A DNA stretch of 13,262 bases, taken from assembly GCA_965651135.1 (NCBI GenBank), contig CBFGRJ010000187.1, forward strand, positions 1 to 13,262, in the 5' to 3' direction. The stretch comes from JAICQQ01 sp965651135 (GTDB lineage: Bacteria; Myxococcota_A; Polyangia; Polyangiales; Polyangiaceae). Position 1 is the stretch's first letter, and every line of letters begins with the position of its first letter. A program made the position numbers and the translations under genes. The notes under the pieces were generated by a model. That model made no database searches and was not told the DNA's origin. It was given only the letters and a program-made list of their open reading frames with translations. Below, one piece after another: positions 6,324-13,262 of the stretch.

Positions 6324-7406
6324 TCAGCGCGCCTCGAGCCAGGCAGCACCGGTGAGCTCACGGATCAACTGCGTAGCGTAGCTGCCGGAAGGCAGCGTGA
6401 AGCTGACGCGCAGGCTAGAGGAGAGGCTAGAGGAGTCGGCGGAGTCGGAGGCCTCGAGCTCTAGCGATTCGAGGTGGACCATGAGATCACGGCGGGTCCC
6501 GCGCGCGAGCTTTCCAAGCCGCGCCAGGCTGTCGTCGCTCAGGCCCAGAGCCTGTAGAGCCTCGCGCTCCAGAGCTTCGGCCGACCCCCGCGCAACCACG
6601 GCGCGCGGTCCGAAGATGGGGCCCGTGAGCACGATGTCTCTGCTGTTCAGGCGAGGCTGCTCCCGCTCGACATCCTCGACCACGAATACAGACGCGGAGC
6701 CCGAAAGCCGCACGACTTCTCCGTCGACGAGCCGATCGAGGCCCAAGCGCAGCCGTCGCGTCAAATAGCGGTTGAAGACCTCCGCCTGGAGCACGCTGGG
6801 GTAGAGCTTGTCGTAGAATCTGGCCTTGTTGCGATCGCGGCGCGCGGGTCGGGTCACCCAAGCCAAGGCCTCCGCCAGGTTTTGTCCGTTGTGCCCGAAG
6901 CGCTGTTCGCCGAAATAGTTCGGTAGGCCGCGGCGCTTCAAGGCCGAGACAATCTCACGGGCGCGCTCGGCGCCGCCCTCGGGTACCTCGGTGAGTGTGA
7001 TGCTGAAGCGATTGGCCGAGAGATGCCCGCTGCGCAACTTGTTGTTGTGTTTGCTGACCTGCAACAGCTCGATGTCGCTGGGCAGCTCCCAGCCCTCCGG
7101 CGGCAGGGCCTGAGCGGGCAGCGAGAGCCACTGACTGGTCACCGCGTGCTTGTCTTTCAAACCCGCGCAGCCGATGTCGCGCTCGCGAATGCCGGCGAGC
7201 CGAGCCACTCGGCGCACCAGCTCGGGTGTCGTGAGCCGGCGCTTTCGAAGCCGCACGTACCAGTGCTCCCCAGAGCCGCTGGGCTCGTACAGCGGGATCT
7301 CATCCACCACGAAATGTTCTGGTTCTGGGCCGAGGCGGCCTCCCGCCGCTGGCAGCCCGGCCCAGAGCAGGGGTTCCTCGGGGCCCACCGGTTCTGCGCT
7401 GTTCAT
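6324..7406 (-). CDS. truD: tRNA pseudouridine(13) synthase TruD
   Basis: TruD converts U13 of certain tRNAs to pseudouridine in the cytoplasm. The 360-residue protein shows the family hallmarks: an N-terminal PEHFVVDEIPLY segment (29-40), the catalytic motif GLKDKHAVTSQW (82-93) with Asp85 as nucleophile, PNYFGEQRFG (162-171) and a C-terminal LPSGSYATQLIREL (338-351). The inserted TRUD domain lies between. Near the C-terminus a perfect 12-bp tandem duplication (6412-6435) gives a Ser-rich SSSLSSSL stretch in a variable loop. The start codon overlaps the stop of the PP2C gene as ATGA, so translation is probably coupled and transcription shared. No separate promoter is apparent. Confidence 0.96.
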   Translation of the reverse strand: MNSAEPVGPEEPLLWAGLPAAGGRLGPEPEHFVVDEIPLYEPSGSGEHWYVRLRKRRLTTPELVRRVARLAGIRERDIGCAGLKDKHAVTSQWLSLPAQALPPEGWELPSDIELLQVSKHNNKLRSGHLSANRFSITLTEVPEGGAERAREIVSALKRRGLPNYFGEQRFGHNGQNLAEALAWVTRPARRDRNKARFYDKLYPSVLQAEVFNRYLTRRLRLGLDRLVDGEVVRLSGSASVFVVEDVEREQPRLNSRDIVLTGPIFGPRAVVARGSAEALEREALQALGLSDDSLARLGKLARGTRRDLMVHLESLELEASDSADSSSLSSSLRVSFTLPSGSYATQLIRELTGAAWLEAR

Positions 7407-8374
7407 TCTGGCTTTTTGCGGTGAGCGAACTCACCCAGTTGTTCGAGTAGCCCCTCGCTGGTCGAATAGAGGTGCTGCGCGAGATCGAGATCCTCGATGC
7501 CTAGGATCAACAGCTCGGGATCGGATTCACGCGAGAGCTCGGGCTTCCAACCCGTGCGGCTGGCGGGTAACGCGCGCTCGGAACGGCCGTCGACGGCCAG
7601 CACGATGGCCGCCACATTGTCGGGCGCTCCGCATTGGTTGGCGAGCTGGATGAGCTGTCTGACGATGGTCAGGGGGGCCTGGTCCTGCTCGAGGAGCGTG
7701 GCGATTTGATCGGCGTTGACGACGTTGCTCAGCCCGTCACTGCACAAGAGGTAGCGATCGCCGCCCACCAGCCGATGCGACCTGATCGACACCTTGACCG
7801 ACGGCCCCATCCCGAGCGCACGAGTCACCACGTTTTTCGGCAGGCGCGCCAGTTTGGCCTCTTCGATCTCGGGCCTTTGTTCGAGCACATCGGTCAATAG
7901 GCTGTGATCTTGGGTGAGACACTCCAAGGTCTTGTGGCGCAGTCGGTAGCAGCGACTATCTCCCACGTGCGCTACGTGGAGTGTGTCGTGCCGTCGCGCG
8001 TAGCTCGCAGCGACCACGGTGGTGCCCATGCCACGGTGCTTCTGCGAAGACTCGGAGAGCTCCACGACGCGCTGGTTGGCCCGGTGCACCGCAGCGGACA
8101 GGCGCCGGGCCTCGGTACTGAGCCCGAAAGCGTCGAACTCGGGCTGCGTAGCGGCCGCCTTGGCGGTGCTTTCCATTGTCTCGGCAATGGTTTGGCAGGC
8201 GAGGGCCGCCGCCACGTCTCCGGCGTTGTGCCCGCCGGCACCGTCGGCGAGCACGAACAAGCCAAGGTCTCGGCGTAGCAGCACGACGTCTTCGTTGTGC
8301 TCGCGCCGTTGACCGATGTCGGTGGCGCCATCGGCTCGCAGCATCAGTTTGGGCTGGACCGCCGGCGACGCCAT
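7403..8374 (-). CDS. PP2C-family serine/threonine protein phosphatase
   Basis: This metal-dependent phosphatase removes phosphate from Ser/Thr residues and normally opposes Hanks-type kinases; none is in the window. In order it shows GATDIGQRREHNEDVVLL (16-33), VLADGAGGHNAGDVAA (41-56), GMGTTVV (115-121), HVGDSRCYRL (136-145), TRALGMG (184-190), LLCSDGLSNVV (209-219) and GAPDNVAAIVL (249-259). Metal-binding acidic residues are visible at D29, D44, D213 and D252. The DG-M-GGH motif of most bacterial members reads DGAGGH here. A C-terminal extension of about 55 residues, acidic and Leu-rich, follows the catalytic domain. It is cytoplasmic, with no membrane segment. truD follows with a 4-bp overlap. 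No Shine-Dalgarno sequence precedes the ATG. Confidence 0.94.
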   Translation of the reverse strand: MASPAVQPKLMLRADGATDIGQRREHNEDVVLLRRDLGLFVLADGAGGHNAGDVAAALACQTIAETMESTAKAAATQPEFDAFGLSTEARRLSAAVHRANQRVVELSESSQKHRGMGTTVVAASYARRHDTLHVAHVGDSRCYRLRHKTLECLTQDHSLLTDVLEQRPEIEEAKLARLPKNVVTRALGMGPSVKVSIRSHRLVGGDRYLLCSDGLSNVVNADQIATLLEQDQAPLTIVRQLIQLANQCGAPDNVAAIVLAVDGRSERALPASRTGWKPELSRESDPELLILGIEDLDLAQHLYSTSEGLLEQLGEFAHRKKPE

Positions 8375-8380
8375 GGGCGG

Positions 8381-8389
8381 AGTATATCA
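8381..8389 (-). promoter_or_regulatory. Extended -10 box of the PP2C-truD operon, leaderless start
   Basis: The minus strand reads TGA-TATACT with the TATACT box at 8381-8386, an extended -10 of the TGn-TATAAT kind. Exactly six bases separate it from the ATG at 8374. Initiation at the normal distance would fall on the A of the start codon. No ribosome binding site exists, and no good -35 is seen, as is common for extended -10 promoters. Confidence 0.55.
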
Positions 8390-8455
8390 GCGGCCGATCA
8401 GGGTCTGACCAGCAGAAGTTGTCTCCCGGCCGGCCCCGGGCCCGCGGCGACCCTG

Positions 8456-9043
8456 TCAGCGTTGGGCTTCGGCAGAAGCCAAGGCCTCCACCAATCTGGG
8501 GAAATGCTGGCGGGAATAGCCGTGCTGATAGTGCACCAAAAAGCCCCGCCTTCCGACTACGGTGACCGCTGGAACGATGCCGGACGGCGAGTAGGCCGCC
8601 GCGAAACGCGGGAAACGCTCGGCCCGCACCAAGTCGTAGTCGATGTCGTACTTCTCGAGGTATGCGGGCACACGGTCCCAGGTGTTCGCGTCGTCCATCA
8701 CCACTCCGTACACCTCGATGTCGGGATCGTAATGGTCCAGGACGAATTGAACCATTGGCAGTGTAGTCCGGCAGACTCCGCACCAGGTCGCGAAGTACAC
8801 CAGCATGAAAGGTCGCTGGCCTACGAGCTCGCTCGAATCGAGCACGTCGCCTTCCGTGGTTTCGATGCGAAACGGCGGCACGGGATGTTCTGCGTCGATG
8901 CTGCGCGAGGGCTCGACCGCATTGCCGGATAAAGCAAATGTCAGATCGATCTCTCGAGAGTCGGAATGGGACGCGCAGCCGTACGCACTAAATGTCAGAA
9001 GCAGGATCGAGCAGCCTGCGATAGTGCGAAACAATTCGAGCAT
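8456..9043 (-). CDS. TlpA/ResA-like thioredoxin-fold protein, membrane-anchored
   Basis: The 195-residue protein starts with a hydrophobic segment (about 8-22) ending in AYGC, an imperfect lipobox, so it is exported and perhaps lipidated on Cys23. After a linker comes a thioredoxin fold of the AhpC/TSA-Redoxin (TlpA-like) type: PPFRIETTEGDVLDSSEL (57-74), VYFATWCGVCRTTLP (82-96) with redox cysteines C88 and C91, and the cis-proline region GIVPAVTVV (155-163). This family reduces or rearranges disulfides in envelope proteins, for instance apocytochrome c, but no maturation genes are adjacent. An upstream ATG at 9103 would bury the signal peptide behind 20 polar residues, so I prefer 9043, preceded by a weak GAGAG. 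Confidence 0.88.
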   Translation of the reverse strand: MLELFRTIAGCSILLLTFSAYGCASHSDSREIDLTFALSGNAVEPSRSIDAEHPVPPFRIETTEGDVLDSSELVGQRPFMLVYFATWCGVCRTTLPMVQFVLDHYDPDIEVYGVVMDDANTWDRVPAYLEKYDIDYDLVRAERFPRFAAAYSPSGIVPAVTVVGRRGFLVHYQHGYSRQHFPRLVEALASAEAQR

Positions 9044-9059
9044 CGTAGCGCTACTCTCA

Positions 9060-9088
9060 AGTATAGCCGCCTCTCGCCAGCGAGCCAC
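9060..9088 (-). promoter_or_regulatory. Possible promoter of the thioredoxin-like gene
   Basis: On the minus strand TATACT (9060-9065) is a good -10, 17 bases from a weak -35 GTGGCT (9083-9088). The transcript would begin about ten bases before the preferred ATG at 9043. This also argues against the longer start at 9103, which lies upstream of the box. Confidence 0.35.
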
Positions 9089-9263
9089 CGACGCTCCCGA
9101 CATCGCCGACGCTCACGTTCCTGACACGCTGCGTTTCGGCAATGCGACTGGCAGCGCTTCACAGGTGCGCGAGCGGATCTGACGTGCGTGTCAATCTGGA
9201 GCGGAACGTCGGAAGGGCGAGACGCAGCGCGCAAACAGCGCAGCGTCGGACGAAATGCCACGG

Positions 9264-9300
9264 TGAGCCGAGCGGGCGTCTGCCCGCGCTTTTGGGCTCA
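9264..9300 (-). terminator. Nested hairpin at the end of leuD
   Basis: Two nested inverted repeats lie at the leuD stop codon: outer arms TGAGCC/GGCTCA (9264-9269 and 9295-9300, the latter containing the stop) and inner arms GCGGGC/GCCCGC (9272-9277 and 9282-9287) around a 4-base loop. In the direction of leuD transcription there is no T-run, so this may be a Rho-assisted or 3'-end-stabilising structure instead of a classical terminator. The remaining intergenic DNA up to the thioredoxin-like gene holds no recognisable gene. Confidence 0.4.
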
Positions 9301-9909
9301 AAAACCGCGAATGTAGGGGATCTGAGCGAGTCGTTCTTCGACGGCGCGCTTGGCCTCGAGCAGCTCTGTCGTGGAGTCCCAGCGGCCCTCGAGGAACTGT
9401 TGGCGCGCTCCTTCGGGGATCTCCAGCGGCAGGTTCAGGTCGCCTGCCTTGACGTTCTTGTTCTGCAAATCGACAGTGACCACGGTCTCGGGGCGCTGCT
9501 CCACTTGTGTCATCAACCGCTCCAGATCGGCTGGGGCCATGACAGGGCAGGGGACGCCGAGGGCGATACAGTTTCCGTAAAATATCTCCGCGAAACTTTC
9601 CCCGAGGATCACTTTGATTCCGCGATTCCAGCGGTTCAGGGCCTGGGGGGCGTGCTCGCGCGAGGAGCCGCAACCAAAGTTCTGGTTCACGAGCAGGACC
9701 TCGGCTGCTGCGAAGCGAGGATCGTCGAACGGGTGCGTCTTGCCGGCGGCCTTCAGGGCAGCGCGGTCGTCCTCGAAGGCATGCTCGCCCAACCCTTCGA
9801 ACGTGACGGTGCGCAAGAACCGCGCGGGAATGATGCGATCCGTGTCGATATCGTTGCCGCGGACCACGATGGCGGTGCCCTGGATCTTGATGCGTCGAGT
9901 GTCGTTCAT
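9298..9909 (-). CDS. leuD: 3-isopropylmalate dehydratase small subunit
   Basis: LeuD is the swivelling subunit of isopropylmalate isomerase, which converts 2- to 3-isopropylmalate in leucine synthesis. The 203 residues match the family's usual length of about 200. Typical motifs are GNDIDTDRIIPARFL (18-32), NQNFGCGSSREHAPQAL (75-91) and ESFAEIFYGNC (104-114). A longer frame opens at 9972, but that would overlap leuC by 50 bases. The start at 9909 has a clear AAGGAG site and lies 13 bases after the leuC stop. It is the last gene of the marR-leuC-leuD unit; no leuB or leuA is in the window. Confidence 0.97.
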   Translation of the reverse strand: MNDTRRIKIQGTAIVVRGNDIDTDRIIPARFLRTVTFEGLGEHAFEDDRAALKAAGKTHPFDDPRFAAAEVLLVNQNFGCGSSREHAPQALNRWNRGIKVILGESFAEIFYGNCIALGVPCPVMAPADLERLMTQVEQRPETVVTVDLQNKNVKAGDLNLPLEIPEGARQQFLEGRWDSTTELLEAKRAVEERLAQIPYIRGF

Positions 9910-9922
9910 CGTCGCTTCTCCT

Positions 9923-11347
<1,425 letters not shown>

Positions 11348-11819
11348 GGTCGTCCTTTTGTTGCCTGGTCTTGTTTGCGTGTTGAAGCAGCGCGTCGGTC
11401 AATTCATTGGCAAACGTGGTGAATGCTCGCACTTGCTCGATATCGAGCTTCAGCCAGATCTGTTCGATGGCACGTGCTCGTGCCCGGCGTAGCTGGCCGA
11501 GCACGCGTTTGGCCTGCCCGGTGAGCTGGTAGTCTCGCTGCCGGGCGTCGGTCTTGTTCAGCGTCACCTCCACCAAGCCTTTGTCTACCAGCTGCCGGAT
11601 GGTCTTGCTGACCGCGGCTGGGGAGCTATCGCGCTTCTTGGCGAACATGCTCGGCATGAAGTGTTCCGTCGAGATCTCCTCCAGCACGCCCCACTGGTGC
11701 TCCGTGAGCCCCACGCTCTCCGCAAGCTGTTGCCGGCGCTCACCAAAGGCGCTGGTCAGTCGCTGCAGGGATTCGATCGCAGCATGAATCTCAGGCAATC
11801 GAGCGTTGCTCACGCTCAA

Positions 11820-11848
11820 TAGTTAACCCGGGTAAAGTAATTGGGCAA
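11820..11848 (-). promoter_or_regulatory. Candidate marR-leuCD promoter with embedded palindrome
   Basis: On the minus strand -35 TTGCCC (11843-11848) and -10 TAACTA (11820-11825) are 17 bases apart. Inside the spacer and touching the -10 is the imperfect palindrome TTAACCCGGGTAAA on the plus strand (11823-11836), whose core ACCCGGGT is perfect. A MarR dimer bound there would block RNA polymerase, so this is a plausible autoregulatory operator. Initiation seven bases past the -10 would fall on the G of the GTG at 11813. Confidence 0.45.
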
Positions 11849-11862
11849 GAGCTTTTTTGCCC
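11843..11862. repeat. Inverted repeat overlapping the marR -35
   Basis: Arms GGGCAA (11843-11848) and TTGCCC (11857-11862) flank an 8-base spacer, just after the end of the SLT gene and overlapping the -35 of the marR promoter. It could be a second regulatory half-site pair for the MarR protein or a weak terminator for the SLT gene. In that gene's direction no T-run follows, so the regulatory reading is slightly favoured. Confidence 0.35.
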
Positions 11863-11871
11863 TAGGCGTGG

Positions 11872-12393
11872 CTACTGCTTGCGAAGCTCCCGCAGCAGGT
11901 GTTTGCGGTAGCGAATGACTTTCCAGGTGCCTTCGCCGGGCTGGCACCAGCGCTTTTGTCTCGGATAGTTGCGGCCTTGGTAGCTGGCCAGCCAGCGCGC
12001 GAAGAGCGCGCTACCGACCTTGGCTTTGCAGAACTTGCGGTTCTGCGTGATGAGATCGGCCATGACTTGAATGTTGTAGGTGGGGTCGAGCAAGCGTTGC
12101 TTTTCGCGGAGACAGGCTGGAGTCGGATGGCGAACGGGATCTTTCGTACCTTTGCACTCGCCGATGTAGCGCGCGCGGATTTGGGCGAGCCCATAGTCTT
12201 CGCCGTTGCGCGAGACAGCCTTCGCGTTGAATCCGCTCTCGTGGAAAATGATCGAAACCCCGGTGAGCGGATCGAAATCATGCTCGACGGCTTCTGTCTG
12301 CAATGCCTTGGCGATCACGTCGGCTTGGTCTGTGGCCAGATTGGGCTGACTCAACTGGATCGCCGCCACGATCATGGCTATCGATCGAAACAC
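11872..12393 (-). CDS. Exported SLT/lysozyme-fold protein, putative lytic transglycosylase
   Basis: The 173-residue protein has an N-terminal signal-like segment (1-20, ending near NLA) and a goose-lysozyme/SLT-type domain. IIFHESGFNAKAVSRNGEDYGLAQIR (48-73) carries the expected catalytic Glu52 in the HESGF motif and the G-x-x-Q-I block. The later YNIQVMADLI and ARWLASYQGRNYP segments fit the rest of the fold. Cysteines 80, 94, 122 and 150 could form two disulfides, consistent with export. Cleavage of peptidoglycan glycan strands is inferred from the family. The frame opens with GTG at 12393; an in-frame ATG at 12375 would shorten the signal. Neither has a ribosome binding site, and a -10-like box ends eight bases before the GTG. 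Confidence 0.83.
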   Translation of the reverse strand: MFRSIAMIVAAIQLSQPNLATDQADVIAKALQTEAVEHDFDPLTGVSIIFHESGFNAKAVSRNGEDYGLAQIRARYIGECKGTKDPVRHPTPACLREKQRLLDPTYNIQVMADLITQNRKFCKAKVGSALFARWLASYQGRNYPRQKRWCQPGEGTWKVIRYRKHLLRELRKQ

Positions 12394-12401
12394 GGGGCCG
12401 C

Positions 12402-12430
12402 ATTTTGCGGTGCACCTGCTCGTCGCGCAA
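12402..12430 (-). promoter_or_regulatory. Candidate promoter of the SLT gene, near-leaderless
   Basis: On the minus strand TTGCGC (12425-12430) and CAAAAT (12402-12407) are separated by 17 bases, both with four of six consensus bases. The -10 ends eight bases before the GTG start, implying a leader of zero to two bases. The -35 begins only 24 bases past the stop of the dehydrogenase gene. Confidence 0.4.
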
Positions 12431-12453
12431 CTTTCACGCGCCCGCAGTGTCGA

Positions 12454-13152
12454 TTACCAGTCGATCGGCTTACCGTGTCGGAAAAATCCGCCGCTGGGGC
12501 CGTCGTCATCGAGGGTGGCGGCCCACACGATGCCACGCGCCCCTTCTTCTACGCTGAGCTTGGCGTTCGGACCGCCTAGATCGGTGCGCACCCAGCCGGG
12601 GCATACGCTGTTGACCTTGATCTTCGTGTCTATCAGCTCTTGGCTCAAGATTCGCGTGAAGGCGTTCAGTGCGACTTTGGAGAAGCGATACGCAGGGGAG
12701 CCCTTGCCCATGTCCGAAAGCTGCGCCATGCCGGTGGACACATTGACGACGCAGCCCGAGCCCCGCTTTCGCATGACGGGCACCACGGCGGACGAAACGC
12801 GTAAAGCTCCCAACAAATTGATCTCGAGCACTTCGCGCAGATCAGCGAGGTCGAAATCGAGCACGCTCGCCGAGTAGCCCGCCTTTCCGACGACGCCCGC
12901 GTTGTTGACCAGAGTATCCAGCCTTCCCAGGCTTTCGACGCGCTGTCTCAGCGCGGGCATGTGCTCTTCTCTGTTGACGTCTAGCTCGATGGCTTCGGCC
13001 TGGTTGCCGATTTCAGCCTCGACCTTGCGGCCGTCAGAGAGCTTGCGACACCCGATCAGTACCTTGTAGCCCTGCTGAGCCAACTGTCTTGCTGTTTCTT
13101 TACCCAGCCCACGCGTTGCACCGGTAACCAGCGCTACTTTCGAGTCGCTCAT
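12454..13152 (-). CDS. Short-chain dehydrogenase/reductase (SDR), carbonyl-reductase-like
   Basis: The 232-residue enzyme is a classical SDR that oxidises or reduces a carbonyl/alcohol with NAD(P)H. It has the Rossmann motif TGATRGLG (10-17), NNAG (83-86), the catalytic-Ser region VNVSTG (136-141) and the YRFSK motif with Tyr155 and Lys159. PGWVRTDLGGPNAKLSVEEGA (185-205) and the C-terminal GFFRHGKPIDW resemble eukaryotic carbonyl reductase-like SDRs. Arg35-36 region IGCRK after the second strand suggests NADPH preference, which is an inference. Substrate unknown. A GTG at 13164 opens the frame, but it lies at the ribosome binding site; GGAGG stands seven bases before the ATG at 13152, which is the better start. 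Confidence 0.93.
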   Translation of the reverse strand: MSDSKVALVTGATRGLGKETARQLAQQGYKVLIGCRKLSDGRKVEAEIGNQAEAIELDVNREEHMPALRQRVESLGRLDTLVNNAGVVGKAGYSASVLDFDLADLREVLEINLLGALRVSSAVVPVMRKRGSGCVVNVSTGMAQLSDMGKGSPAYRFSKVALNAFTRILSQELIDTKIKVNSVCPGWVRTDLGGPNAKLSVEEGARGIVWAATLDDDGPSGGFFRHGKPIDW

Positions 13153-13178
13153 GTTCGCCTCCACAGCGGGAAACGGGA

Positions 13179-13207
13179 CGTGTAGTGTGCGACCACAGCT
13201 CCGTCAA
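13179..13207 (-). promoter_or_regulatory. Candidate promoter of the SDR gene
   Basis: On the minus strand TTGACG (13202-13207, five of six) stands 17 bases from TACACG (13179-13184, three of six). The expected transcript starts about 20 bases before the ATG and includes the GGAGG site. The rest of the sequence to the window end shows no gene. Confidence 0.45.
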
Positions 13208-13262
13208 GGCCAGCCGATCACTGGCGCTTTCGAGCGAGTGCCGCGCCGCGCCCATGCTTACT

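Noticed and set aside
6317..6331. Hairpin CGCGC/GCGCG at the truD stop as a terminator
   Set aside because: The stem is only 5 bp, the stop codon sits in the loop, and no T-run follows; such GC hairpins arise often by chance in this base composition.

Overview
The window looks like a piece of a high-GC chromosome from a delta-type proteobacterium, most likely Myxococcota of the Polyangia type. That placement is inferred from gene style and protein flavour, not from a marker gene. Coding is dense and almost all on the minus strand. The one clear plus-strand gene is mutH. I see no transposase, phage gene, CRISPR array, rRNA or tRNA. Most of the window is housekeeping or conserved accessory chromosome, and I do not claim a new multi-gene system.

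Layout. 1-715 has no convincing gene. It holds two diverged copies of a roughly 115-130 bp repeat (about 131-257 and 475-606), each with a potential hairpin of identical 19-14-19 geometry, plus smaller inverted repeats. 716-4104 (minus) carries uvrA and, just upstream of it, a small lipoprotein with two haem-c sites built from a duplicated unit. 4373-5065 (plus) is a full-length MutH, surprising outside the gamma-proteobacteria. 5080-5361 (minus) is a doubtful ORF, perhaps the remnant of a larger gene. 5473-6249 (minus) is an extensin-like/M15-type lipoprotein. 6324-8374 (minus) is a translationally coupled pair: a PP2C-type phosphatase followed by truD with a 4-bp overlap. 8456-9043 (minus) is a TlpA/ResA-like thioredoxin-fold protein. 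9298-11813 (minus) is a marR-leuC-leuD operon in which the regulator gene overlaps leuC by 32 bp. 11872-12393 (minus) is a small exported SLT-type lysozyme-fold protein. 12454-13152 (minus) is a short-chain dehydrogenase.

How the genes relate. uvrA and mutH are both DNA-repair genes, but they are divergent and separated by the cytochrome gene, so they are not one operon. leuC and leuD form the two-subunit isopropylmalate isomerase of leucine synthesis, and the co-transcribed MarR protein is a good candidate for its local regulator. A palindrome lies inside the predicted marR promoter.

A recurring regulatory feature is that several minus-strand genes (the PP2C gene, marR, the extensin-like gene and the SLT gene) lack a Shine-Dalgarno sequence and have a plausible -10 box ending only 6-8 bases before the start codon. 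This suggests leaderless or nearly leaderless mRNAs. Other genes (leuC, leuD, the cytochrome gene and the dehydrogenase) have clear ribosome binding sites, so both modes appear to coexist.
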